A stretch of 64,000 bases of DNA from NCBI GenBank assembly GCA_965240325.2, contig OZ251238.1:372001-436000 (forward strand), read 5' to 3'. Origin of the DNA: Rebecca billardiae RCC1528. Its lineage: Eukaryota; Haptophyta. The notes beneath the pieces were generated by a model. The model was not told the DNA's origin. It saw only the letters and a list, made by a program, of their open reading frames with translations, and did not search any database. The first letter of the stretch is position 1. Every line of letters begins with the position of its first letter. The position numbers and the translations under genes were made by a program. Below, piece by piece: positions 40,624 to 51,953 of this stretch.

Positions 40624-41728
40624 CAAGGGTAGTAAGGGTGAGCAACTCCGCTGGCGACAGCCGCGAAGGTCGGCAGCCCTCTGTTTGCCGCGAGCGGAGC
40701 GGAGCGAGTGCTATCAGCGGCGGAGGGCGCTGAGGCCGCGCACGGCGTGAGGCGCGGCGTCGGCCGAGTCGGTCCGCGGAGGATGCGCGGCGCTCGGCCC
40801 GCTGCGCAGCGGCAGTGCGCCTCACTTTGCCCCGAGCGCCGTCCTCCGCGTCGCCTCCTTCCCGCCTTGGAGCAGCACGCATGTGCGCGCCGCCACCTCG
40901 AAGGCGGCACGGGCTTGCTCAGACGACCGCGCGCGCGTGGCGCGCGACTTGGTCGGCTGCGCGCGCGCGCCGCCGCGGTGCAAGGTAGCGCCGCCGCATG
41001 CGCGCGCCGTGCCCGCGCGAGCCTTTGCTCACGGCCATCTCATGAGCGTAGTGCTCGCTTGTCTGCTTGCTCTCACGAATGATTTGCTGTGCCTCACGCT
41101 GGCACTCGTCGGGTCGATCAGCGAGGTGTTGAGTGACATTGGATACCCAGGACGAAGGCCTAGTCTTGTCTATTCCTTCTCAGCACGAATGCAAGTGGAC
41201 GCTAAGGCTCCGCATCGATGGTACCAACACTCACGCCGCTGTCTTTTCCAGCTTCCCGTCAGTCCGCAAGTCGGATGCCAAGCAGCATTCGACATGTGTG
41301 TGAGGTCGCACTCAGGTCCGCGCACACGCTCTCGCGCTGGCACGGCGCGCGCATGCGGCGGCGCTACCTTGCACCGCGGCGGCGCGCGCGCGCAGCCGAC
41401 CAAGTCGCGCGCCACACGCGCGCGGTCGTCTGAGCAAGCCCGTGCCGCCTTCGAGGTGGCGGCGCGCACATGCGTGCTGCTCCAAGGCGGGAAGGAGGCG
41501 ACGCGGAGGACGGCGCTCGGGGCAAAGTGAGGCGCACTGCCGCTGCGCAGCGGGCCGAGCGCCGCGCATCCTCCGCGGACCGACTCGGCCGACGCCGCGC
41601 CTCACGCCGTGCGCGGCCTCAGCGCCCTCCGCCGCTGATAGCACTCGCTCCGCTCCGCTCGCGGCAAACAGAGGGCTGCCGACCTTCGCGGCTGTCGCCA
41701 GCGGAGTTGCTCACCCTTACTACCCTTG
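40624..41728. mobile_element. Foldback element, copy 3 (1105 bp), with 7-bp target-site duplication
   Basis: Same ends as copy 2 (CAAGGGTAGTAAGGGTGAGC) and the same length. An exact 7-bp duplication GTTAGGC lies at 40617-40623 and 41729-41735. The spacer is inverted relative to copy 2. It ends 121 bp before the bicupin start codon, and the bicupin frame is open through its right arm. Confidence 0.87.
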
Positions 41729-41849
41729 GTTAGGCATACAGTATGTCCAGTTGTCCACGCAGTCACGGACGACGCGAAGACGGGTGGGCAGGCGGGGGAA
41801 TCCGCGACGCATCGTCACCAACGCGAAACGTAGCTCCGTCCTCTCGCGA

Positions 41850-43214
41850 ATGTCGCCTCCCGCCCTCGCCGCCGATAGCGCCCTTGGCGCCGATCCGCCC
41901 ATGCAGTCTACCGTCCCGGCGAAGCGAGCGCGTGTGGACGACGGTTCGTCGAACAGCGCGTGTGAGGCGCGCGCCATCATCCACGAGTACGAGTCCGTCG
42001 CCAACCCGATGATGCCGAGCGTTCCGGTGCGCGAGTTCCCCGCCTCCAAGCACGAGACGGGCAGCACAGGCATCGTGCACTTCGACCTGGCGGCCAGCCT
42101 CGAGGTGCCGAGCCCGGCGACGTCGCCAAATATGCTCGCGGCGTACGTGCGCGTCGACGTCGGCGAGTCGTGCGAGACGCCGGTGACGGCCACGTCGTCT
42201 GTTTTCTACGTGATCCGCGGCTCGGGCACGACGCGCATCGGCAACGAGCGCATCACGTGGGGTCCGGGCGACCTGTTCGCCACGCCGTGCGATGAGAGCA
42301 TCGTGCACGAGTGCACGGCCTCCGAGGCGCACGGCTCGGCCGCGCTGTACTGGATCAGCGACGCCCCCCTGCTCACGTACCTCGGCGTGGCGCCCTCCGG
42401 CCGCCGGTTCGAGCCCATCCTCTTCCGCTCGGCCGTGATGCGCGAGCGCGTCGAGGCGATCAGGCACGGGCCCGGGCTGGAGCACAAGAACCGCGTGGGC
42501 ATCCTGCTCTCCTCGCCCGCCACGCCCGCCACCAAGACGGTCACGCACACCCTGTGGAGCCTGCTCAACGTGCTGCCGTGCGTCGCGCCGCTCAACGTGC
42601 AGAGGCCGCACAAGCACAACTCGGTCGCTCTCGACCTGTGCGTCTCGGCGAAGCCCGGCACGTGCTACACGCTGATGGGGCGGCAGCTCGACATCAACGG
42701 CCAGATCATCGACCCGATCCGGTGCGACTGGCTCGCGGGCAGCTCGTTCATCACGCCGCCCGGCTGGTGGCACAGCCATCACAACGAGGGCGACGAGGAC
42801 GCGTGGGTGCTGCCCGTGCAGGACGCCGGGCTGCTCACGCACCAGCGCGTGCTCGACATCCGCTTCGTGGACGAGGAGATCGCGCTGATCAAGCAGGGCA
42901 TGAGCCGCGGGGTCACCTACAAGTGCGTGCGCGCCACGCACCGGACCGCGCCGCCCTGCGACGGCTGCGCCGCGCCATGGCCATCGGTGGTTGACTCGTG
43001 CTGCGCCGCGCCGGGATGTCGGATGTGCCCCGGCTCGGTGTCACAGGTGCTCCCTCGATCTCTGAGGCTGGCGGATTGTCCATGTTCCGATGATAATCTG
43101 AGATCTCGCCCTCGGGCTAGGATGACTGCGGAGCTCGGCTGGGTGCATGGCCGCGCCACGGCCCTCGGCTTTCAGTCCTCGGAAGCGGCCCTCAGACTCA
43201 CAGTGACAGCTTGA
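41850..43214 (+). CDS. Gentisate 1,2-dioxygenase-like bicupin
   Basis: 454 residues, ATG at 41850; upstream open frame belongs to the foldback arm. Two cupin domains are visible. The first (about 95-170) has VFYVIRGSGTTRIGNERITW, then GPGDLFATPCDESIVHE. The second (about 245-320) has PHKHNSVALDL, the loop MGRQLDINGQIIDPIRCDW, and FITPPGWWHSHHNEGDEDAW. Gentisate dioxygenases use Fe(II) held by histidines to open an aromatic ring. Here the HxH pair is in the second cupin (HKH), while the first has TATSS where histidines would sit, so activity or substrate may differ. The last 90 or so residues (after YKCVRATHRTA) are cysteine-rich and may be an unspliced read-through rather than real protein. 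Confidence 0.72.
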   Translation: MSPPALAADSALGADPPMQSTVPAKRARVDDGSSNSACEARAIIHEYESVANPMMPSVPVREFPASKHETGSTGIVHFDLAASLEVPSPATSPNMLAAYVRVDVGESCETPVTATSSVFYVIRGSGTTRIGNERITWGPGDLFATPCDESIVHECTASEAHGSAALYWISDAPLLTYLGVAPSGRRFEPILFRSAVMRERVEAIRHGPGLEHKNRVGILLSSPATPATKTVTHTLWSLLNVLPCVAPLNVQRPHKHNSVALDLCVSAKPGTCYTLMGRQLDINGQIIDPIRCDWLAGSSFITPPGWWHSHHNEGDEDAWVLPVQDAGLLTHQRVLDIRFVDEEIALIKQGMSRGVTYKCVRATHRTAPPCDGCAAPWPSVVDSCCAAPGCRMCPGSVSQVLPRSLRLADCPCSDDNLRSRPRARMTAELGWVHGRATALGFQSSEAALRLTVTA

Positions 43215-43253
43215 GTCAGAAGCGCCGCGGCGCCCGCCGTTTTGCGTTCAGCA

Positions 43254-43686
43254 TAGTGGGGTCAGAGCTCCGACCGTTACACTCTCGGGTGCCACAATCT
43301 CCCGAAATCTCTTAGCATGAATTATCACACGGGTATTTACTTGGGCGAACTAGTTAGTAGGCGTTAAGGCTTAATTCCAGGGTATAGAATCCGCCTGTGC
43401 CAATTTCAGACTGCCAAAATGTGATCTAGACGGTGCGATTCTGGTGCAAATAGCGAGATCACCTGGGAGATCGTGTATCTCCCCTACTAATGTTGCCGAG
43501 ATCGCGTCGAGATTGAGGTCGTATATCTCCAATATGTGGCATTTTTTCGCAAAACTTGTCAGCGTGACCCCAGCTCATTTCAGGCGAATATTGACATCCC
43601 GAAGTTTGAGAGCCTCATCTCAAGACGACAGGAAGTTGGATTTTGGACCACGCACCCCCCAGTGGGGCTCTGACCCCTCTACTCTA
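43254..43686. mobile_element. 433-bp non-autonomous TIR element with 9-bp target-site duplication
   Basis: The left end TAGTGGGGTCAGAGCTCC pairs with a right end whose complement is TAGAGTAGAGGGGTCAGAGC. Exact direct repeat CGTTCAGCA flanks it (43245-43253 and 43687-43695). The interior is AT-richer with two TATCTCC motifs and no coding capacity. A 9-bp duplication is typical of Mutator-like elements; that assignment is inference. Confidence 0.75.
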
Positions 43687-43695
43687 CGTTCAGCA

Positions 43696-44191
43696 TCAAT
43701 CAGGCTCAAGCCGTGATGACTCAGTCTCAGCGCCCGTACGTAGACTAGCTTTCTAATAGCTAGTAGCTCTCGGAGCGGGAGTGACGACTGACGTCGAGGT
43801 GACGATACTCATCAGCAGTACGGTGCCGCTCAGGCCCGCCGGGCTGACTCTGTGAGTGGCTGCCGCCATCGGATTCGGCATCGCCCATCACTGAAGTCTG
43901 AATAACCCATCAGTGAGGGACCCATCACTGAATCATCACCCGTGATGAGCGGTGATGATGACACCTGGATGACGATATGACGAAACGTCGAAAGTACGAC
44001 GCCCTCGAGCTCGTCGTATAGATTTGGCGAGACGGGCGTGGTTACACGCGTTAACACGCGTTGGACACGTTGATATTCAGACTGCTCGCCAGCACCTCGT
44101 GTCGCCCTCCACTGCGCCCACGCGGTAGAGGGCGAGCGCGGATCGCACGGAGGCCGCAGGTCAGCGTTGTAAGGTGCGGAAGCGGAGTTGG
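43696..44191. other. Intergenic, no gene seen
   Basis: Contains ATCACTGA/CCCATCA short repeats near 43885-43945. Nothing else supported. Confidence 0.4.
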
Positions 44192-45884
44192 CTACGCGCC
44201 GCGCGCAAACGTACTTTGGTCGTGCAGGTAGGCGCGCGACTTGAGGAGCTCGAGCAGAAAGTCCACCAGCTTGGAATCGTACTGCTTGCCCTCTGCGCGC
44301 AGCCAGTGGTACGCCCCGCGCGCGCGCGCGGCGCGTCAGTCGCAACGCGCGAGAGCGCAGCACGCCACACGGCTCCACCAAGCCTGCGCACGCTCAAGGC
44401 GAGCGCGCTCGCGCACCTGGCAGGCTCTCGACGATGTCGGAGGTCGAGAGGGGCGCGCGGAACTCTGCCAGCACCGTGTACACCTCGGCCAGCCGCTGCG
44501 CGCCATCCGAGAGCGGCGCGCGGAAGCTGGGAGGGAAGAGCGCGAGGTCGAGCGCGGGCGGGTGCGCCGCTGCGGGGGCTGGCGGGCTGCGGATGGGCTC
44601 GGCGTCGTCTGCACCGCGCGCTGCCTCGGCGCGTGGCTCCTCGTGCGCGTGGGCTTCGCCGTCCTCGACGCCGTCCGTGTCGAAGCGCAGCAGCAGGTCC
44701 TCGACCGCGCACTCTGCGCCCGCGCCCGCCGGCACCGCGGTACTCGCGCGGCCGGCGGGCTGCACGGTGCGGGGCGGCGACGCGTCGAATGCGGGCGGAA
44801 GCGGGGGCGAGGCGTCGTCCGACCAGCCCGTGGCCGCGCGCCGGCTGCTCTTCTGCAGCCGCGCGGACTTGGGCGAGCACGACAGCCGCGGCGTGGCCGG
44901 CAGCGGGCTTCCGTCGCTGCCGCCCTCGTCTGCGGCGCGGCCGCCGCGGTGGCGGCCCGCGCGCTCGACGGGCGCGTGATGCGGCACGATCGTCGGCATC
45001 CCGGCGCCGCGTGGCCCCGCATGGGCCGAGCGGCTCCTACTCGGCTGCAGCCGGCGAGTCGACTTGGGCGGCGACGCTGTGAACGACGGGGTGGAGAGCG
45101 ACGGCGACGCGCCGTCCTCACCACCACCGCCGCCGCCGCCACGCGCCGCGCCCTTGGTGCGCAGACGGCGCGTCGACTTGGGCGGGGATCCCATGGAGGG
45201 CGTGGGTGCAAGCGCCGAGGCAGTGGGCGAGCCATCCGCCGCCGGCGCTGCCGCCTTGCACTCCTCCGCGGGCATGTCGGTTGCGCCGGCCACCGCATCA
45301 GCCGCTGGGGCGTCATTCGCGCCAGCAGGAGTGCCCTCGACGCGCGCGCCGACCTTGTCGTCGCTTTTCGGCACGTCAGGGTCCGCCTTCGCCACTGGCG
45401 TGGCCCCACAAGGCGTACTGCACGCGTTGAGGATCGGGCTCGTGCCGAGCGGCACGCGCGAGGTGTGCAGGTCGAGTGCCGAGCGCATCGCCGAGCCGGG
45501 CGCTGCATGCGCGGTCGCGCACCGGCCATCAGGCATCGGCGTGCACTCCACTGCCGCGCCACAAGCTGGCGTGGCAGCGCCTTCGGGCTCGTTGAGCGGC
45601 GTGGCAGGCACCGCCGCGGGAGGTGGTGTGCTCCCCGCTTGCTCGTGCGGAGCCGCAGCTGCCCGCGCGCGCGCAGGCATCGGGATTCGGCTGTTCCCGC
45701 CCGTGCGCGGCCGCCGCTTGGCGTGAGCGTGCTCGGCGAGCGCGGAGTGCATGCGGCGGATCCAAGCGACGACGTCGGCACACTCAGACGCGTCAGAAAG
45801 CACTCCGGGTGCCGCTTCCACCGCCGCCATCCACGACCGCACCTCCGTGTTCGGCGCGAGCGCCGCGCCCGGGGTCGCGTCCAT
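44192..45884 (-). CDS. Low-complexity protein with repeated SPPKSTRRL motifs (two exons), function unknown
   Basis: 522 residues from exons 45884-44417 and 44292-44192. The intron 44293-44416 (124 bp, GTGCGC...GCGCAG, phase 1) joins STSDIVESLP to EGKQYDSKLVDFLLELLKS. The N-terminus has a short helical segment (VRSWMAAVEAAPGVLSDA, VVAWIRRMHSALAEHA). The middle is disordered with three related basic motifs: SPPKSTRRLRTK, SPPKSTRRLQPSR and SPKSARLQKSSRR. These resemble SP-type phosphorylation sites followed by nuclear-localisation-like basic clusters. The C-terminal 70 residues look folded and winged-helix-like. Possibly a nuclear or cell-cycle protein, but no family is recognised. Divergent from the myosin-like gene. 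Confidence 0.65.
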
Positions 45885-46212
45885 CGTGATGCAGCTGACG
45901 ATTTCAAATGGTGGGCCGTGGGCCCGCCGTTTCGCCGGCTTTTTGGACTTTTGGCGAATTGGCGCATCACTCAAAACACCCGTCACCCAGCTACGCTGCC
46001 GCTCGTCGAATAGGAAGGCGTTGGTCCTCCACGTATAATCATGAGGCTGGTGATGAATATTGCGAGCCAAAATTGGGCGGCTGGTATTCACATCTCGCAC
46101 CCTTGCAGTCCACAGTGAAGATGCATCGCGGGAGTGGTCTTGCTTGCAGCTGGCGGCGTGTAGCATCTGCCCGCGCCCTCCCACCGGGCCTGTGCACGCG
46201 GCTTGAGCCAGC
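45885..46212. promoter_or_regulatory. Divergent intergenic region before the myosin-like gene
   Basis: 328 bp between two start codons pointing apart. Contains AAATTGGCG/TTTGGCGAATTGGCG motifs near 45950 and 46070. Bidirectional promoter inferred. Confidence 0.4.
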
Positions 46213-48334
46213 ATGCGAGCCACGGGCGCGCAGCAGCTCGCCGACGACCTCGCCGAGCTGGGCGACGAGCTCTCCAGCGGGGCGGCCGTGCGGCTCATCG
46301 CCGATCGCACGTCCCGCGACCTCTCGTACACGCACTGCGGGCCGCTGCTCGTGCAGCACCGGCCCGCAAAGACGGCCGAGGCCGGGCTCGCGGCTCGGCG
46401 ACGCTCGGCGACGCGCGAGCAGCTCGAGGCGTTCCTCTCACCGAGCGCGACCGCCGACGCCGACGCCGAGCCCTTCACCATGCCGCACCCGTACGGCATC
46501 GCCGCGCGCGCGCACTCGCAGCTCGCGCTCACCGCCGCGCCGCAGCTCGTTGTCGTGAGTGGCGTGGCGGGCTCGGGCACGGCGGTTGCGGGCTATCGGG
46601 CGGCCGAGTGGCTCGCCCACGCCACCGGCGGCCCGCGCGAGCTCGCCGGCGCCTGGCGCCACGCGAACGCCGCGTTCGACTCGCTGTGCTGCGCGTCGAC
46701 GCCTCTCGAGTCGGGGTCGCCGCGCGCCGCGCGCGTGACCACCTTCCGATACGCGCCGACGGGCGCGGCCGGGGCGAGCGCCGACGTGCCGCGGCTGCGC
46801 GCGATCGAGCTCGGCGTGGGGCTCCTCGAGCTCGGCCGCGCGCTCGCGCCCGAGCCCGGCGGGCCCGCCATGTTCAACTCGATCCACGAGCTGCTCGTCG
46901 CCGCGCCGGCCAAGCTGCGGCCGGCGCTCGGCCTGGGCGACGGCGCTGTCGCCGCGCAGCTCGCGGCGGCGCTCGGCGCGGGCGCGGTGCGCGGGCCGAC
47001 GGGGACGAGCGCGGCGGCGGGCTTCGAGCGCTTCGCCGCCGCGCTCGACGCCTTCGGCTTCGACGCCGCCGCGCAGCTCGGCGTGTGGCGCGCGCTCGCC
47101 GTCGTCGCCCACCTCACGGCGGTCGAGTTTCGCGCGACGCACGGCGGCGGCGCGACGCGCGCCGAGCTCGACGGCGAGCGCGCGTCGTCGGCGCTGGCGA
47201 GCGCGGCGGGTGCGCTGGGCGTCGATCCCGACCTCCTCGAGCGCGCGCTGCTCACGCGCTCCGCCGTCACCGGCGGCGACGGCGTGCGCATCACCAAGCC
47301 CAAGTCGGTCGCAGACGCTCGCTTCTCCCGAGACGGCCTCGCGCGCGCGCTGTACGGCGCGCTCGTCGAGCTCGTGCTGCACAGGGCGGCGCCCGCGGCG
47401 CTGCGCGAGGCGGGCGGCGCGGTGCCCGACCAGCCGGGCACCGTGCGCATCCTCGAGCCCGCCCCGTTCGAGGACTTCGCCGGCGGCAGCGGCGGCGGCA
47501 GCAACGGGCTCTGGCAGCTGCTCTCCAACTGGGTGAGCGACAAGGTGCACGCGCACGCGCTCGAGGCGTGCGTGGGCGCGCACGCGGAGCTGGCGCACGC
47601 GGAGCTGGGCGGCGGGCCGACGCCGAGCGAGCTCGCGCTGCCCGACGCGCGCCTCGCCGCGCTCTTTGAGCCGCCCGCCGCGGCGCCGGGCGGCGGCGGC
47701 GCGGCCGCTGCCGCCGCGGGCGGCCGCGGCGGCGCGGCGGTGGGCGTAGGTGCGCCCGCGACGCCGACGATCTTCGAGCTGCTCGCGCAGGAGGTGCTCG
47801 TGCCCGGCGCGGGCGGGAGCGACGACGCGCGCTTCGGCGCGCGCGTCGTCTCCGCGCACGGCGCCGACTCGCACGACGGGCGCCGCGCGCTCGTGCGGCC
47901 CCTCGGCGGCGCGCACGGCTCTGGGCGCGTCGAGTCTTTCGTGATCGCCCACCACAGGGGAGACGTGTCGTACAGTGCGCGCGGGATGAGCGGCGCGAAC
48001 GTGCGCGGCGCGGCGTGCGCGGACGCGCTCGCGCTCGTGCGCATGTCCTCCGAGCCGCTCCTCGCGCGGCTCGGCGGGCTGCTCAGCACGCTGCCGCCGC
48101 ACCGCCAGGCGCTGAGCGGAGGGGTGCCCGGCAGCGCCGCGCAGATCTCCCCGTCCTCCTTCCGGGGCCTGGTCGAGCTGTTCGGCGCGGAGGCGCGGCA
48201 GCTGGTGGATGGCGCGCTGCGCACGGGCGCGAAGGGCTCGAGCGGCGCCGTCGTCGACCGCAGCGAGCGCACGCACGCCATCCTGTGCCTGCGCACCTTC
48301 GAGCCACGGCCTGGCGGCGGCGGCGGCGGCTCGG

Positions 48335-48408
<74 letters not shown>

Positions 48409-49948
48409 ACGGAGCGCGCCGGTGGCGCCAAGGCGGCAGCAGACGAGGGCGCGCTGCTGCGGGCGCTGCCCGGCTCGGGCGTGCTCCCCGCGCTGCAGCT
48501 GTACGCGCGCCGCCGGCACCACGCCTCCGTGCCGCTCTCGCGCCTCGCGCAGCGCTTCGCCTTCGGCGACCCGCGCGGGCACTCGCCTGGCGCCGCCAGC
48601 CGGCGCGAGCGGCGCTCCGCGGAGGATGAGGAGGCGGAGGTGCGGGCGCGGGCGCTGGCGCGCGTGCCGCCGACGGAGATGCACATGGGCGACTCGCGCG
48701 TGTTCCTCTCGCGCGTCGCGCTGCTCGCGATCGAGAAGGCGTACGCGCGCGGCGCGGCCGTCGAGCGCGCGGCGCGCGGCGCACCCGCAGACGGTGGCGC
48801 GCGCACGGTGCACGGCGTTGATGCGGCGCCCGCCGCCGCGGAGGATGCGCCGCGCCCGCCGCCGCCGCCGCCCGTGCAGCTGCCGCCCACGCCCGGCGCG
48901 CCGCAGAATGCCGGCGGCGGGGTCTCGGGCTGGCTGCGAGGGCTGGTGACGCCGCGCGCCGGCGCGCCGCCGCCGCCGCCCCCGCCCGCCGCCACGGCTG
49001 CGGACGCGGGCGGCGCGGGTGCGGACGCGGCCGGCGCCGCCGCCGGCGCGCAGCCCACGACCTTGGCGCCCGCCGTCGACCGGCTTCTGCCCAGCGCCGA
49101 GGCGATGGCCGCCGAGCGCGCCGCGCGCGAGCGGCAGGCCACCTTCCGCGCGGTGCGCTACCGCCAGGCCGAGCTCGCCGCGCACGGCGGCCGGCCGAAC
49201 TCGCAGCGCTCCGAAGGCGGCAGCTCGGGCGACTGCTCGGGCAGTGTGCCCGTGGGCGGCGCGGCCGCGCCCATCTCCCCCAACCGCTCGGTGAGCAGGC
49301 TGCGCTGCCCCGCGGGCGACGTGCGCTCGTTCGCCGAGGTGATGCACATCGACCTGCGCCGGCACGGCCACCTGCTCTGGGTCGCCGACGAGGCGCTCTG
49401 CTCCGCCGAGCCGAGCGCGTGGGAGTGCCTGGCAGACCCTGAGGGCCTGCTCTACTACACGGCGCTGGGCGCGCGCACGCTCAGCTGGCACCACCCGTCA
49501 GACGGCTACTTCCTCTCGCTGTACAAGCAGCTGCTCGCGGCGGAGGCGGGCGCGGGGCCGACGCGCGCAGCCGCGGCGGGCCTCTCGCCCGTCAAGCCGC
49601 TCGACTTCAGCGCGGCGTCCAAGCAGGGCAGCGCGGCCGCCGGCCTCAGCGTGCGCCGCGGCTCGGCCCAGAGCGTCGCCGCGGACGCGGCCGAGGACGG
49701 CGCGACGCCGCGCGGCGGCTGGCTGCGCCGGCTGCCCTCGGCGCGCGGGCTGCGCACGGGCGCGAGCTCGCGCTCGGTGGCCGAGCCCGCGCTCGAAGGC
49801 CTGGTGCCCTCGATGTTCAACGTGACGCTCACGCGCGAGGGGAAGGGCGGCAGCCTCGGTGCGTGTCGCGCGCGCGGCGCCGCGGCGCGCTCGCGGGCGG
49901 CGCGGTTGCGAGTGCGCGCCCGCGACGAGTCGTGGCGGCAGCGACGCG

Positions 49949-49979
<31 letters not shown>

Positions 49980-51953
49980 TGCGTGCGACCGTCGTGCAGC
50001 TGAGCCGCGCCCTGCGCTCCTCCCCGCCTCCCTCTCGCTCGCCGCGCGCTGCAGGCCTTGTGCTCGACGAGCGCAACCGCGTGACCGAGCTCGTGCAGGG
50101 CATGCCCGCCGCGCTCTCGGCCAAGCTGCGCGTCAAGGACCGGGTGATCGCGGTGGACGGGATCGAGCTGGGCAGCCGCCACCTGCAGGTGCGAGCGGGC
50201 GCGCGCGGACCCGCCTCGGCGGCACGGCCGCCGACCCCGCGCGCTCTCAGCCGCACGGCACGGCCTGCCGGCCACAGCCGCGCATCGCGCGCCAGTGCTG
50301 AGCGCTGCTCGAGCGCTCACGGCTCAGCCCCGCCCCCTCCCCTCCGCCCCGGGCCGGCCGGCTGGCTCTCTCGCCCCTCCCCTCCCTCCTCGTGCTCAGG
50401 ATATGATCCAGCCCGCGTCCTCGCACACCTTCACCGTCGAGCGGATGGTGCCGCCCGCCGAGCAGCCGGGCGGCGCGGCGGAGGGCGCGGCCGAGCAGGG
50501 TGCAGGTGCAGCGCCAAGCACGCCCGCCAAGGGCACCACGCCCGCCGCCGAGGGCAGCGCGGGCGGCGGTCTGCGGAAGCGGCTGTCGTTTGGGCGGCGC
50601 AAGGGCTCCACGTCCTCCGCGGCCAACGGCGCCGGCTCGCATCCCGCGCCGAGCACGCCCGGCGGCGGCGGCAGCGCGGCCGGCGCGGCAGACGCCACCG
50701 CCGCCGGCGCGAGCCGCGCCGCCGCGCAGCCCCAGACGCTCACGGTGCCCGTGCGGCGCGGCACGGCCGGCTTTGGCGTCGTCTTCGCCGAGGATGGCTC
50801 CAACAGCGTGCTGCAGCTGGTGCCGGGCTCGCTGGCGGAGGAGGCGTTCGAGCGGGCGTCGAGCAACCCCGCCTCGGCGCCGCCCGCGCTGCAGGTGGGC
50901 GACGTCGTCCTGGCGGTCGAGGGCGTGCACGTCGGCCGCTCGGCGGATGGCGAGGGGCTGGCCGACATTCTGAAGCAGGTGCGGAGCGCCAGAGCGGCGC
51001 GCGCGCCGAGCGCGCCGAGCGCGGGCCGCGCCGCCGAGCGGGGCCCCTCGCGGCTGCTGGGAGCGGCAGAGCTCTGCCCTGGCGCGCCCGCACCGCGCCT
51101 CGCCGCGCACGGCTCATCACGCGTGCACGCCCCCGTGCACGCCCCCGTGCCGCGCGCCCGCGCGCCCGCGCCCGCCGCGCCTCGCCGCGCGCGCAGCTCA
51201 CCGCCGAGAACGTGCTCTTTACTGTCTCGCGCCGAGCCGAGGGGCAGTCGACCGACGCAGCGGCCACGCCCACGGGCGCGGCGGCCAGCTCGCCCGCGCA
51301 GCCGGCGGGCGGCGCGGGCAGCGGCGTGCGGCGCACCTTCTCATTCGGGCGCAAGGGCAAGCCGCCGCCCTCGCCCTCGCCGCCCGAGGCCGCCGCCTCC
51401 TCCGCGCGCGAGCACGACCGCACGATGCGCTCGCTGACGATCCGCAAGCCGTCCGCGGACGTGAGGCTGGGCGTGCGCTTCTTTCAGGACGACGCGGAGT
51501 ACGACTCCTTCTACTGGACGGGCGCGGCGGCGGCGGGCGCGGCCGGCCGAGCGGGCGACGGGCAGAGGCGCGTGCAGCCGATCGTGTGCGCGCTGCATGA
51601 GAACGGAGCCGCGCGCGCCGCCGGGCTCGAGCTCGATGACATGGTGCGCGTGCCGCGCTGCGCGCCGGGCCGCGCGGGGTGCACGCGCGTGCACGCGGCC
51701 GCGCCGCCGCCCGCGCTGACGCGTGCATGCGGCGTGTCCCGCCTGCCCGCGCGTGCCGCAGGTGCTCTCCATCAACGGGCAGTCGGGGCTGAGCAACACA
51801 GAGGTTGCCAGCCTGCTGCGCGAGCTCACGGGCGACATCGCCATCGTGGTCCGCAGGGCGACCAAGACGCGCTCGGGAGGCGGCGGCGGCCCGTCCTCGG
51901 CGCCGGTGTCGCTTCGCGCAACGACGCTCGCGACGCCGCGCTCAGTTATCTGA
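46213..51953 (+). CDS. Degenerate myosin head fused to a CEP164-type WW region and three PDZ domains (five exons)
   Basis: 1665 residues from exons 46213-49858, 50055-50188, 50400-50978, 51197-51643 and 51762-51953. All four introns are GT-AG, start GTGCG and keep frame. Myosin landmarks occur in order: PHPYGIAARAHSQL; P-loop position GVAGSGTA (family GESGAGKT); switch II position EPAPFEDF (family DIFGFEDF); FVIAHHRGDVSYSARGMSGA; HAILCLRTFEPRP; SGVLPALQLYARRR; MGDSRVFLSRVALLAIEKA. The loop-2 region carries 24 consecutive glycines. Residues about 1040-1110 resemble the CEP164 N-terminus: LLWVADEALC, then a WW domain with tryptophans in AWECLADPEG and LSWHHPSDGY. PDZ domains lie at about 1198-1278, 1373-1466 and 1531-1640. 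The nucleotide-site residues are lost, so it is probably a scaffold, perhaps actin- or cilium-linked. Confidence 0.82.
48337..48408 (+). repeat. (GGC)24 microsatellite in coding sequence
   Basis: 72 bp of uninterrupted GGC, preceded by six more GGC and a TCGGAC break. Encodes polyglycine at the loop-2 position of the myosin-like head; expected to be length-variable. Confidence 0.95.

Noticed and set aside
46438-49494. 1018-residue minus-strand frame opposite the myosin-like gene
   Set aside because: Arg/Ala/His-rich composition without domains; a mirror of GC-rich coding sequence on the plus strand, where conserved myosin motifs are present.
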